DNA from: Cladopsammia gracilis
Taxonomy: Eukaryota; Cnidaria; Anthozoa; Scleractinia; Dendrophylliidae
Reading direction: 5' to 3'
DNA length: 64,000 bases
NCBI GenBank assembly: GCA_022457155.1
Contig: JAJGOT010000759.1
Span: forward strand, 62,001 to 126,000
Shown: piece by piece, positions 32,876 through 44,579 of the stretch
Position numbering within the stretch: the stretch's first letter is position 1
Layout: each line of letters begins with the position of its first letter
Notes under the pieces: model-generated
Database searches by the model: none
The model's input: only the letters and a program-made list of their open reading frames with translations
Told to the model about the DNA's origin: nothing
Made by a program: the position numbers and the translations under genes

Positions 32876-33522
32876 ACAGGGGCGTAGCCAGCATTTGGAA
32901 GAGGGGGTGTTCCAAAGCTCTCGAGAGCGCCAAAGGCGCGATTTTCCCGAACTTTTAGAGGTTCCGGGGGCATCCCACGGGAAATTTTGAAAAATTAGGT
33001 TGTCTGAGACCGCATCTCGTGCATTTTGAAGGCAGTTTGACATGAAATAAGGGGCTTTCTGATAGATTTCCCGTTCACTCACCTAGGATATCAGAAAGAA
33101 AAAGGTGCCTTGGATGCTTCCGTGCAAAGTTATCGATTGTTGCACTAATGCCATTTGCCAACTGTAATGTATATTCAAATGATTAGAAAAAGTACAGACT
33201 CTCGCTCGCTGGTCATGGTAGCCTTCAAGTATGTCTTAAGCCGGCGCAATGTACTGAAAGATCGCTCACATTCTGCTGATATAATTTGCAACGTGCATAA
33301 AATTTGCAGCGAACCTGTGTACATTTGGATAGAAATCACGGTCATATATATTTTGCCAAGGCCTTAACTGCACTGCTGATTCTTGATCTGCGCCGCCAAC
33401 GGACGATTTATACATCGGCAACCTGGACTGATCGAAAGTCATCTGCATAGTGCTGCAAAGCAGCTTGCACAGGGTTTCCCTCTCGAGAAATTGGTATGTA
33501 CTTGGTGCATCCCTTTTTATTT

Positions 33523-34124
33523 GAGGGTCCTGAAGAGGGGGGGGGGGGGGGGGGGGTGGGGGGGTGGGGGGGGGAACCAATCCCTTTTCCCAGCCCAATT
33601 GTTTTTCCAAATCCCATTTCCCAGCGTCCAAATCCCATTCCCACTAGCAGAATTCAGGAAAAATCCCAGTGTTTTTCATACCAGCTCTTTTCTATTCACA
33701 TGCGCATATCGGGTGATATATTCACCTGTCACTTCACATTCCTGTCGCCTGCAGGTAGTCTGATATCCCGCCATGTTGTTTCTATTGCTCAGCGCAGCGT
33801 TTTTGGCTTGATTTCACCGCTGTACACAAATATCGTTGCCCGCAAGACAAGGGACAAATAAAATATTCTGAAATTCCTATCGTAGAATTGGCGTAAAATA
33901 GGCACTTTTAACAGTTTTCTGATGTTTGCGAGCTAAGGGAATTAGTTAGACTAGTTAAGACCAGTTAAGCATTGACTGGACATGCTTAAAGACAACTTCC
34001 CATTCCCATTTTGACATTTTTTCCCATTTCCAGTGAGCAAATCCCAGTCCCAGTGACTCAAATCCCATTTCCCAGGGCAAAAACAAGCCAATCCCAGTTC
34101 CCATTTTACCCCTTCAGGACCCTC
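33523..34124. mobile_element. MITE with GAGGGTCCTGAAG ends
   Basis: GAGGGTCCTGAAG at the left is inverted as CTTCAGGACCCTC at the right. TTATTT is duplicated on both sides (33517-33522 and 34125-34130). The body repeats AATCCCATTTCCCA words in one orientation, and long G tracts occupy 33537-33575. Confidence 0.75.
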
Positions 34125-34183
34125 TTATTTGGTATTTAAACACTTAGTTTTTATTTCAGTAGAAATAAAACATAAAACAACAG

Positions 34184-34252
34184 TAGAATAGGGAATCGAA
34201 CCCGGACCGTATGATCTGTTCTATGCACACTATCCACTACACCACCGAGAAC
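34184..34252 (-). repeat. tRNA-like sequence (tRNA-derived SINE head or pseudogene)
   Basis: On the minus strand a Pol III A box (TGGTGTAGTGGATAG) and B box (GGTTCGATTCCC) are spaced as in a tRNA. The anticodon arm and acceptor stem do not pair well, so this is a tRNA-derived SINE head or tRNA pseudogene, not a working tRNA. Confidence 0.5.
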
Positions 34253-34745
34253 TAGCTGCCGGAAACTGTAATATAAGATATAAGATAATATGTTGCTAGC
34301 CCAGATCATAAATAAGAACTGACCCTTTCGATACACTGGAAATACTGGAATCAGTGCTTAACCCTAAATACTAAAATCAGTGCTTCAACCCTAGATACTG
34401 TAATCCGACCCTAAATTACACTGCAATATATCTAAATACAATACAATAAGGGATACATGAAGTACCATACATTATGATCAGGGATACATGTACCTAGGGA
34501 GAAATTAGACAAAGGCGCTGAATCCCACACCGCAGGCTCGTATTCACAAGAGGTCCGTATTACGCATCCTTTTATCATAAACCCCCAATATGACATGCGA
34601 TGCCTTTTTAACTTATGTTTCAGATTTGATCCGGGTGAAAGGGGGGTTCCAGTCATGTTTTTCTCGTGAAAATTTACTATGACCAGAACCCAAAAGGGGG
34701 GTTCCGGAACTCCAGGAACCCTCCCGTGGCAACGCCCCTGTTGAA

Positions 34746-35220
34746 ACTCACTGGACTCCAGTGTCTTCCCATATGAGATTCTTGTCTGAGAATTCATCAT
34801 GGGCCACTTTCGACCCTTTCGATTGGCCAGCGAGCAAGCTCTCCCTCTCCCTCCCCCCTCTCCCTCTCCCTCCCCCTCCTTCCCCCCCCCCCTCCCCCAA
34901 ACCCCGAGCCCGAGCCCGGGTCCGAGAGGTTCAGGTAAATATAGTCTTTATTTTTAATTAATTTGACTGGTTGAACTTGAAAACATAAACACAATGGTTT
35001 ATAAAACGTTTGGGCCCGCAGCCTCAAGTGCGATGTCAACGTAAGGTCTTGGTGACGTCATGAATTGGCGCCAAAATCGCGTGAACGTGATGGGAAAGCT
35101 TGGAAACTGGGCTGAAGTCCTGGCACCACTACCCACTCACAAACATACACACTTGCAATTACCTGGACTAGAGTATTTAATAATATGTGTTTAGTAATAA
35201 AACCTTTTTTTTGAAAACGT
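34746..35220. other. Non-coding DNA with C/T-rich tract
   Basis: A C/T microsatellite-like tract lies at about 34838-34900. No gene is seen. Confidence 0.35.
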
Positions 35221-35826
35221 ATGAGAATAATGAACAGTATAGATGCGGAAAATAGTACAGTTGCGGACTTACATTTTCCACTTGAGATGGAATGGGCGCT
35301 AAAAGCAACGAAAAGGCGAACTCAGTTCACTGAGGAACAAAATGAATTTCTTACAGAACAATTGGTCATTGGAGAAGAACCGGGCGGGAAAAAAGGCCGA
35401 TCCAAAAGTGTCACAAGGCATGCGAAAAGTCAGGAGTGAATCGGGGGCTCGCCTTTTTCTAGGAAAAGTTGTTCTTTTGCCCCAGCAAGTGGTAGACGTC
35501 TTCTCTCGACTGACCGCCAAGATTCGGAAGGCTTCATCGACGCTGCACGAAGACTCTGAGAGCGACGATGACGATCAGCAGAATCCGGTTGAAGTTGAAT
35601 CTTTGCATTCCAAAAAGGCTCCGGTGCAGTTGTCGACGAGGAAATTGCTTTACGACACCCCATTGTTGTCCTTTCTTGCAACATCTGTAATTTAGTGCAC
35701 GCGAAAAGACAATCAACCTTATCGATAGCCATGATGAGGGAGATTTGCGAGAATTTTGGGTTAAGCGTGGATCATATTACGGAGAGAATCCAGGTTGTTG
35801 GGGAGTGTTCGTGTAGACAAAAGTGA
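35221..35826 (+). pseudogene. Relic of a cnidarian multi-copy gene (frameshifted)
   Basis: Three frames carry consecutive pieces. The first has RRTQFTEEQNEFLTEQLVIG. After a shift near 35395 comes KADPKVSQGMRKVRSESGAR, then PQQVVDVFSRLTAKIRKAS and an acidic SESDDDDQQ linker. After another shift near 35660 comes CNICNLVHAKRQSTLSIAMM up to a stop near 35826. The FTxEQ...GMRK...G.RLF...FSRL pattern resembles the C-terminal module of uncharacterised cnidarian repeat proteins that may bind DNA. That link is from memory of the pattern only. At least two frameshifts make it a pseudogene. Confidence 0.4.
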
Positions 35827-37014
35827 CAGCTCTCAGTACTTTTATGAGTAATATTGCAATACCGGTATTTTCGCTAAGTAGAATACCAAAGTGTGACGTC
35901 ACAAAAACTTAATCTTGTGAAAATATGGGATTTGATGAGATATTCGAAAAGAGCATGGCGAAAAATGTCTGCTTGCCAAACGTTAGCATCCTATCGCAAT
36001 TTGGGGGTGAGTTATTGGCACTTCAGTATCAAATGCTCCGATGACTCTATACAAACGATACAAACCCTTCCAATTTTACCTCACGTTTGGAAACTGAGGA
36101 AAAATTAGAAAGGTTTCGATATTGAGTCATCAGAGTATAAGAGTGACATTCATTTGCTCTGATTAGATTAGATTAGAGTATTTGAGCTTTGCTGCTTTTA
36201 TTTTCTAGTGAAACACGCGAGCACACACGACATTGTCCTCCGCGTGGACGATGCGCGAATTGCGTGCGCGTTTGCTCGCGTGTTTTAATTTGCTTCTAGC
36301 GGGAAACATTTTATTTTTCAAGGAACAGAAGGTCTGTCAGTTTACTATAGCACAATCATTACTAAAAAAAAGTGATTGTTTGTTTGTTCTACTCAGTAGA
36401 AGTATTTAGCCGTAATCTCGTGTTTGATTTTCTAGGTGCCCATATCCAGGGTTATGGTATCCTAATTTTCTACGTCATTCGGAGCGCCACGGGAAGCCGG
36501 GGATGGTGCTGGTGGAGGCGGTGGGTGGGTGGCCCGGGGGTATAGCATTGGGGTATAAGCTCGACTTGTGACGCAACGCTTGTGGGTAAGTCTATAAAAA
36601 TGGCTTTCTCTTTTTACCACTAAGGGAGGGACCATTTTTTTTTTGACGGGTGGTGTTGGAAAAGTTTGGAATAAATTGTTTGCAGAGGGTATAAACTCTG
36701 AAATAAATTGTATGCAAGTAAAAAATAAAGAAACAAATTGTTTGCTGGAAGTATGGCAGTTGGACGGAGACACAAAATAAATTGCTTGCAGCAGGCGCCG
36801 CATATAAAAACATGTGTACATGTGAAAATCGTCACCCCCCCTCCCTCGCCCCCCCCCCCCCCCTCCACCTCCCCCCACCCTCCCGTCAAAAAACATAATG
36901 GTCTGACCCTAAGCAAAGTGCTAAAATGCAAAGTAGTTTTGGTCAAATTAATTTGCATAAAGAACTGCATGACACGGGGGAAAATAAAAGTTCATTACTA
37001 AATTTCAGCCTTGT
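35827..37014. other. Non-coding DNA with minor repeats
   Basis: AAATAAATTGTTTGCA-like words recur four times between about 36668 and 36790. A C-rich tract lies at about 36834-36890. No coding exon is recognised. Confidence 0.35.
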
Positions 37015-37167
37015 CGTTTAGAGTGATTTTACTTCATCTGTGAAATAGTTAGTAGAATAGTACGCACTATTAGACTATAATTCCATTGTTTTCTTTTGTT
37101 TAATTTGGACTATCACACACTAATTGTTAGATAGTGTTTCACAGATGAAGTAAAATCACTCTAAACG
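37015..37167. mobile_element. Short foldback MITE (153 bp)
   Basis: CGTTTAGAGTGATTTTACTTC at the left and its exact inverse at the right form arms of about 32 bp. A second inverted pair (ATAGTGCG-like words) lies inside. A hairpin-forming MITE is the simplest reading. Confidence 0.8.
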
Positions 37168-38146
37168 TATCTTGAAATTTTTACCCATCAACAGGCTGTA
37201 TATAAATTAATTTGTGTTCTGTATTGCGTGACAGATGGAACCTTTTTAATTACTATACCGTGTTGGTGAAATGCTCAAAGTTAACATTATTTATATACAA
37301 GGCCAAAATTGCTCGCTAAGACAGAACCGTTTGATGGATAATGTATGGGAAAAAAAAGAATAAACTCAACTGCGAGGATTCAAATAAACGGCAGCCAAGC
37401 GGATTGTTGAATGAGGTTGGTCACGGCAAAGCTATATGACATTTGCAACGACCTTTTCCCAACGGATCGATATATTGTATTAGATTCAACTCCACACTAG
37501 ACTTTATCCTATAGCTGATTCTATTTATTTATAAAAGAAACACAAAGGCGATTTACGTTTGACAGTGAGAGCAAAAGTTTACCACTGACGGCTGCGAAGC
37601 ATAAGACAGAATCTCCCAGTTCAACTCTCTGACTGGCTGCAAATTTCAAAATGGCGGATAGCGAAAATATACTCACTTTAGGATTATTTTGTTAGAAAAG
37701 TATAAAAGATCCCAAAGAAATGAAACGGCAGAAATTGAAAACAATCCTTTAACATGGCTCATGAGGTTTTCTGGTAAGATTCGTTACGTACCGACGAGCA
37801 CTTTTCGGGGAAGCCGCGGGTACACTTCTTAAAAAAATCAGAAAAAATTGAAATCGGTGTTATTGAACTGTCATTACACTCATTAAACTAATGAGGCATT
37901 ATACGATTAGGATTTGTGTAAAAATGCTTCAAAACTATTAACTATTGCGATTAGCCGACGCGGCAAAGTCGTGACAATTTTGGAAGCTTTGTTTACGAAA
38001 AATGCCGTTAACGGTTCAATATTAATTTCTTCGGTAAATAAATCTCACTTTCATATGTACAGTCATTGGGCCTACCAATATACAAAGTATAAGCGAAATT
38101 GAATTTTGAGCAACGTCCGCGATATCGATGGTCCTTAGTGACATTC
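37168..38146. other. AT-rich element interior, no gene seen
   Basis: No domain or RNA gene is visible. CAAAATGGCGGATAG near 37649 resembles a CpG-type promoter word, but no ORF follows it. Confidence 0.3.
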
Positions 38147-38446
38147 ACTCTTAATAAGTTAACTTCAAAGTCTCAACGGGTTAAATTTTACAATGTTTAA
38201 AAAGTTAACGCGCTAAAGTCAATCAAAATTACGAGGGCCCGCGCGAGGGGAACGCGCCAAGGAGAGAGCGCGCCCTCGAAATGAACCGTCGCCTGCAAAA
38301 CCAGGCTAAAATAAATGGTTTTGAGTAGTGGTAGCAGCTCACGACCAGCGTTGAGCAATCAGGAGCCAGGATTTAGTACACGTGACCTTAGTATGGAGCG
38401 AGTTTTAAAGCAAGGGCCAATCAGAGACGAGCAAATGACATCATCT

Positions 38447-39464
38447 TGAAATCTGTACACGTGCAATGACATCATGGGTTCGGGAGACCGGAAGTGAGAA
38501 GTCGGGGAGCACTCGGAAACGCCTCGGGAAGAGTTCGGGACCCCGTTCGGTCAGAAAAAGACAAATAATTAGGGGAACATTTTTTAATAGTCGCGCAACG
38601 AAACAAAGAAAAGAACTAGTTGACAAGCGGGGACATGGGTTCCATCCCCGATTGGGAGAACGCCCCTTTTTAGTAGTCACACAACGAAAACAAAACAAAA
38701 AAAAACTAATTCTTACAAGCGGGGACATGGGTTCCATCCCCGACTGGGAGAACGCCCCTTTTAAATTAATCGGTGAGATCATCGTCGGTTCGAAGCCAAC
38801 TGTAGCCGTAAGGGAGAGTCTTGAAAGTGAATTCGTCGCCGAGGACGCGTTTGTCGTATACCATCCCCCCCCCCATCGTTTGAACCTGCGAACGGTGGTC
38901 AACGTCTTGGTGCGCTTGTCTCTCTGGATGAAATGCGGGTTGGGTACTTTGACGCTGCGGGGCTTGGGGAGAGGCGAACGCTACAGGGTGTCTTTCATGG
39001 CTTATATATTATATATTGAAATACCAACGTAATTCTGTGGTTCCCCCCTTTAGGAATCTGTCCTGAATGGCTGACTGCGATTTTCCGTTAAAGAGTAATT
39101 TTCAAAAATAGGTCACGTGACCCTTTTATTCTTTTAATAACTTCTTAATGGAAAAAAAAAATTCTCCATTCAGGACACGGATTGTATCTATGCGCCAAGT
39201 CAATAAATACCGTATGGTTTATTGGCCGCCACAATAAACCATCCTTGGCCCGTTGCAGATTGCTCTTTTTTCCTTAATTATGACGTCATCAGTCACGTGA
39301 CCACAGTTGTTAAACCTCAAAAGGTTTAAGGACGTTGAAATATTTCTGCTTTGTACTTTTGATGGTCGTTAAGACCAAAAGAACATCACTTCTACTAGAA
39401 CAAATAGTTTTCTTCGCGGGGAGTCTAAGATCAAAGGACAGCCCATGCCTTAACATGCTTGAGG
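38447..39464. repeat. Host flank with ~95-bp tandem duplication
   Basis: Two consecutive copies of a unit containing ACAAGCGGGGACATGGGTTC and GGGAGAACGCCCCTTTT span about 38573-38763. Open frames across it (up to 188 codons) show no domain. From 39033 to 39464 the DNA is AT-rich and unremarkable up to the viral junction. Confidence 0.45.
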
Positions 39465-42400
39465 GGCCCAACAGGTGGTGAAAGCGACCACGAAGACGTT
39501 GGTGGTTTGACCGCCGGGAACGTTGTAGTCGATTTTGTCGTAGACGATCTCGAGGCTCTCATGATGCGGAGATTGTGCATGAAGATCGTCCTATCTTTCA
39601 TGAATTCGTACAGCTTGGCTAGCACGGTGATTTGCTCGATCTTTCGCTTGTTTTCCCGCTCGCCGAATTTTCCCCAGAACGAATTGAGAGCCAGTTTGCT
39701 GGTGGCTTTTTTTCCCTTTGTTGGATTTCATGTTGTTCGCGTCGAGGTAGATGCCTTCTCGCGTTGCATATACGGCCCGAAAGAGCGTTTGCTGCTCGGG
39801 TGTTTTGAGACTCCCGTCGGCATTTGGGGGCCACCCGGAGACTTCCGTTTTTCCTTTCAGCCACGTGTTGACGTAGTCCTCGAACAGCCCGGTAGGTCGT
39901 TGCTCGGGGCGAAAGTGGCACACTTCGTGAATTTGGAGAATGCGGTACCCTTTTTCCACGGCTTTAACGAGTTCGGGGGTGCACCACGTCCCTCGGATAC
40001 TCCGTTTTCTCGCCGTGTGTTCGCTGACCCAGGTTCGCTCGGTCATGCGTTTGGGGATCTCTTCTTCCACCCAGGCTCGACACAGGGGAAACGTGATTTT
40101 CTTTTTGCAACGGTACGGCAACACGAGATGAAACAATCCCTCGGGCGGTAAGACGGTGCAGTCGGCGATGCCAAAGTATTGGTCGATGTCTTGCACCGGC
40201 TGGGTGACGATGACGGGGTGAACGATCGGGTATTGGTCGTACTTGTTGAGGTTGGGGTACAGTGACGTCACATCCACGTACCGAATTTCTTCCCCTTGCG
40301 TTTCGTCGATCTCGTCCCATAGTCGCACGGCATTGGTGCGGCCCCCGAACAACGCGTCGCTCGGGTTCAACGAAGGGACGGTGAACGGGCGCGACTCGAG
40401 AAAGGCGGCGACGTCGGGTCGTTGACGCAACTGCTCCCACTGACATTCCCAGATGACGACCACGCGGTAGCCGCCGGCTTGCAATTGCCGCTGCTTTTGC
40501 ATCCTGGCTTCGTACATATTCCATTTGGTGCGATCGGGGTGGAGACGGATGGGCTTGGTCATACTCCCCTTTCAAACAGACGGGACATCCGTGCCACAAG
40601 AACCCGTGAAATTCGTACACGGTGCGGGTCGTTTCGTTGAACCCGTCCACTTGATACCGACGGCCACCGACTTGGAGAGTGCGTTTGCCTCCGTTGAACG
40701 CGTGCGCAAAGACCCCCTGGGTTTGTTGGGAATTCTGCCACTCCAACCATTGGTAGGCTTTCAGGGATTGCTGCCCCCTTTTCCCATTCCATCCGCAGGG
40801 GGTTCCAAGGCCAGGGTCTGGGTAGGCAAGTGTTTTTTGCGGTAATACCGCATGCAGGCCGAGGCGATGATGACTCATTTCTCCATGGGATTGAATTCGG
40901 CTTTGGCGGCAAATTCCCGTTGAAAACTTTCGCAGCCGGCTTTGAGCACTTGCACGTCCGATTGACAGTAGGCCACCATTTCCTCGTGCAATTTGAATTC
41001 GAGATGTTGTACGGTTTTGTACCATTTGTCAAACTCTTTTCGCAGGCCCGGTTTCATACCCTCGGGGTCGTAATAGTGCGCCTCGGCCAAGGTCCCACAT
41101 AGTCTTGATGGGCCTCGGTGTCGAAGAAATGCGGAAAGAAACCTTTCTTGCTTTCCGTCAGATTGAACGTGGCGGAAAAGTCGGAGAGGGGATAGGGGAG
41201 AAAACACAAGCTGTCATTGAATGTCAAGCGTCCGGTTCTCAGGCTCAAGATCTTGGATCCCACGCAAATTTGATCTTTGACGTCGATGCGATGGTCGTAG
41301 AGGTACTGGAGGATGAACATCCCGTCGTAACCTTTGAAATTGTGAAAGATCACGATGACTTCCCGCGGTTCGCCCAGCACCTCCGTTTTGGTCAGCAGCC
41401 AAACGTAAAATTGCCCGGTGCAATCGCGACTGTAAAACACCAAGGCGGGCACGGTGTCGAGATGGGCGCAGATGAGGATGGGGAAGTGCAATTGGTCGTC
41501 CTGCGTGCATTCGTAATCCGCATACACGAAATAGGGCGGACATTTGGGCCGAGGCCCCTCCTCCTCTTCCTCCTCGTTCTCGTCTTCTCCCACCGACTCG
41601 GGCTCGTTGGCGGCTAGGAAGCGGAGGGCGTGGGCGGCGTTACGCGGGGCAGGTCTGGCACGTTTTGCGGAAGGCGCTCCCGCTGCTGCTTCCACCTCCG
41701 GGTCTGGATCGTGCACCGGCTGGATGAAACAACCATGGGTGCTGACGTCCGCATAATCCTTGCAGGTCTTGCAAAGATATTGCTCGCACTTGTGGGGACG
41801 TTGACGTTTGCGTCGATTTTTCCACCAATCGAGGAATTTGCGACAATTCTCGCACGTTTGGAGATTGGCGCTGACTGTGTGATCCGGGGTGTCGGCCCCT
41901 TGTCCGTTGGGAGAAAACACCCGGTGATTCTCGTAGCAACGGTCTCCATAAAAGCAGCGTCGGCAGTCGGGGCAGGGACTTGGCGTCGGTCGTGGGGGTT
42001 TGCTATCGCCCGGGAGGAACGCCAGGTAATCGTGGCAGTCTTTCTGTTTGCAGGCCACGCAACGTCGTTTCACACAGGGATGACGAGAGAAATACTCGTT
42101 GTCGTACCCCTTCTCGCGCAAGTGGCAATAGTAACTGCGTCCGAGAATGGCGGGAATAGAGGTCAACTTGTAATAATGGTTCTCGTGTTTCAAGAGAAAC
42201 AGGTAACGTTGGTCGGCGCGTTTCTCGCCCTGTCTAAAGATCACTTGGTAACCCTCATCGGCGCTGAAGACTTTGATGTAATAGTCCGGCAGCACGATTT
42301 GGAGTTGACCGAGGGCCCCTAACCCGCAAGGCCCTTCGGGAACGCGAGCCAACGCGTGCAAGGCTTTGGCCAATCGGGTTTGACCTTTTCCTCCTCTTTT

Positions 42401-43069
42401 CAAATAGTTGTAACCATTCTCCGGCGTCCGTCGACGCGGGGGTTCTTCGTCGGTCCACGCTTTCATGGTGACGAGCGCAGCACAGGTCGTCCCGATTGTG
42501 GATTTTGACGACGCATCTTTTCTTTTGGAGAAAGGTCAGGATGGGTACGTTGCCCGGGGTGGCTTCCTTTCGGCGTCCACTGCCCCGTTCGGGATCCTTT
42601 ATGGTGGTGATTTGCACTTTCAAACGATCATCCGCTTTCAATTGTTCGTTCGAGTTTAATTTCTCCGCCATTTTTTGCAAGAGGAGGGTGACCCGTTGAC
42701 TCCGGTTGCGCCATTCCCGCACCGGCACGTGAACGATTGAAAGGCCTGCAGAAAGCTGCGATGTTGAATCGTAAACAACACGTGATCGTTGTCGTCTAGG
42801 TGGTCGTCCTCCAATTCGCGATCGATGGCCCGACGCAACGCCTGTTCGAGTTCGTAGCCCACATCGTATTGTGGTGGATGTAAGAGTTCCGTGCGGGCGT
42901 GGAGGGTGGCATCGAACACGCGACGTCGTAACCCAAACTTTTGTACAGGTCGATCCGAGCCCGGGGTGAGTCGAAACTCGAAGAGGTGGCCCGGGTTGTT
43001 CTCTTCGGCGTCGTCCATGTTCTCCAACAAGTCGTCATCGTCCAAATCTTCTTCCTCGTGGTCGGCCAT
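39465..43069 (-). pseudogene. Protein-primed family B DNA polymerase (truncated)
   Basis: From an acidic N-terminus (MADHEEEDLDDDDLLENMDD) the protein passes through a Cys/His-rich region (CVKRRCVACKQKDCHDY, CPDCRRCFYG) to exonuclease motifs Exo I (YFVYADYECTQ), Exo II (HNFKGYDGMF) and Exo III (YCQSDV), then palm motif A (DVTSLYPNLNKYDQYP) and motif B (LALNSFWGKFGE). Sequence ends about 45 residues later, so the motif C DTDS box and thumb are missing. The longest clean stretch is 470 codons (41054-42466). Frameshifts lie near 42730, 42470, 41100, 40790, 40560 and 39710, and a TGA lies at 40875. The intact enzyme would replicate the viral genome. Confidence 0.92.
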
Positions 43070-43193
43070 TTTGAAGGAGAAAAAATACTAGACAAAATGT
43101 TCACTGACAAAGAAAGTGAGTTTTTTTTCGAGGTTGAACAGCGTTTTTCAGCCACGGCACAAAAAACGAGTTGGTTAGGTTTCACCCTGCACC

Positions 43194-43203
43194 CTTTTAT
43201 TCC
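43194..43203 (-). promoter_or_regulatory. TATA-like box upstream of polB
   Basis: On the minus strand AATAAAAGGG lies about 125 bp before the polB ATG, inside a block that is also conserved upstream of the second polB fragment, where the box is a full TATAAAAAG (62177-62185). That conservation supports promoter function. Confidence 0.55.
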
Positions 43204-43522
43204 CTGGAGGAGAAGGACATTGCATGCTGGGAAGGAAACAGGGTACCCATGGGGGTATGGGTGTTTTTTCTTTTTATTTTCTGTCACCCTGGGCGTTGCG
43301 TGACATTTCTCTGAGGTTTATGATTTGCCGATGCGACAAAACGGTTCATTCTGTGCTTGACGACCCTCGTTCTCCATGCCGTTGACCAAATCCGAGAAGG
43401 TGAAACTGTAGAAACAAAGAAATCACGACAAGGTGCGAGACCAACATCGAAGGTATCGTGCGAGAAACCCGTGATACCACGATTGGCGGAGGCAAGAACG
43501 ATCCAAGACAAACGAAGCCGCC

Positions 43523-44465
43523 ATGCGCACCTATCGGGCTTACTTGGCGAGAAAACAACGTCAAAGGAGACGTCGCTCGGCCCTGAGACGCGCGGATATC
43601 TCAAACCGAACTCGCTGTGCGTGGTGTTGGTACCCCTTCAACGCATGGCATAGTTTCGATCCTGCCCTTTTGATATCGATGTCGTGAACAATTACATCGC
43701 CTACAACGTCAATGCGATCGGAGGGTTTCACCGACGGTGAGGTAGGAAATCGAACGTCGGAAAGAAGTAGCACGACGGCTAAAACAACAACAACGCGAAC
43801 CACAGCAACAACAACAACGCGAACAAGGACAACAACGACAACAACAACAACACGAACAAAGGCAACAACAACGTGAACCACGACGTAATCATCAACAACA
43901 ACAACAACGTGAACAGCAACAACAACAACAACAACCACAGCAACAACGTGAACCATAACGACAGCGACAATGTGAACCACAACATCTCACCCCCTCGGTC
44001 CGTCCCATTGGTTCGTCGATCGGAGCATGCCTCCGGGGTTGGGCGTGTTGGGGTGCCGCTACCCGTGGATTCCCCGCCTTCCATGCCTCTGCGACGAGGA
44101 AGAAGAGGCATTCCAACGGTTGATTGCTATTTCTCCTCCTCCTTCTCCTCGTCGCTCTCTTCCCCCTCGAAGTTGCCGTCCCCTCTGTTTGCGGGAAGAG
44201 GATTATGATGAGGATGAGGATGAGGATCACTGGGTCGAGGCAAGAAGGACAGGCCAGGGTCACGGCTCGATTGAGGGAAGAATAGAGAATCGAAGCCATC
44301 GTGTCGGAAATGACGACGACAAGTGCCATCGATCCTCACAATCATCTTCCGCGTTTTGCGGCGCAGTTGGAACGCGAGGTTTCGTCCCCCGTCGAGGATA
44401 TTCTCATTGACGACGAACTCTTTGACTCGATCTATCGATGGAGCCAAGACTTTGATTTTATGTAA
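43523..44465 (+). pseudogene. Degraded rightward viral gene with Gln-rich repeat
   Basis: An ATG at 43523 opens an Arg-rich start (MRTYRAYLARKQRQRRRRSA). After a stop, another frame encodes a Gln-rich coiled-coil-like segment (EIERRKEVARRLKQQQQREP, then CAA/CAG-coded Q tracts), bounded by TAG near 43743 and TAA near 43956. The 3' end near 44391-44465 is acidic (VEDILIDDELFDSIYRWSQD). It runs opposite to its neighbours and is followed by AATAAA at about 44562, facing the convergent PLA2 gene. The frames suggest one gene broken several times. The function is unknown. Basic start, Q-rich middle and acidic tail could fit a viral transcription regulator, but this is a guess. Confidence 0.45.
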
Positions 44466-44579
44466 GACAAAGGAGACGCAAATTGACTAAAAAAAAAACA
44501 CTTTGATTTTTGTTTACAAGTGGTTGATTTTTTTTTTCAACTGGAACCCAACGTTGTTTTACAATAAAGTGTCCTTTGT

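Larger units (their letters stand above)
32877..34740. mobile_element. CAGGGGCG-terminated element with nested MITE
   Basis: It begins CAGGGGCGTAGCCAG and ends with the inverse GGCAACGCCCCTG, flanked by TTGAA duplications (32872-32876 and 34741-34745). GGGGGTTCC-type words lie near both ends. It carries the MITE at 33523-34124 and a tRNA-like sequence at 34184-34252. No transposase was recognised. The termini and the 5-bp duplication match those of the element at 28206-29038. Confidence 0.65.
30962..38150. mobile_element. 7.2-kb TTAA-flanked inverted-repeat element (composite)
   Basis: GAGTGAATGTCACTAA at the left end is perfectly inverted at the right end. Both are followed inward by a second shared word TCGCGGAC, and both are flanked by TTAA. 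These are the hallmarks of a cut-and-paste element with TTAA target (piggyBac or Kolobok types). It interrupts the GTTAACTTT minisatellite, whose units resume at 38151. Inside are several smaller elements (32877-34740, 37015-37167) and host-like relics. I found no transposase, so it is either non-autonomous or decayed. It could also be two unrelated ends. Confidence 0.5.

Noticed and set aside
38441..39032. 150- to 190-codon ORFs on both strands near 38.5-39.0 kb
   Set aside because: They span a tandem duplication and contain no domain. Phrases such as VGFEPT arise from translating tRNA-like repeat words.
41105..42322. Long plus-strand ORFs opposite polB (170 and 230 codons)
   Set aside because: They are GC-rich antisense shadows of the 470-codon polymerase frame, which carries real motifs.
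43800..43960. Polyglutamine host gene
   Set aside because: The Q tract sits inside the viral GC-rich block between viral genes and has stops on both sides; a host polyQ exon is not supported.
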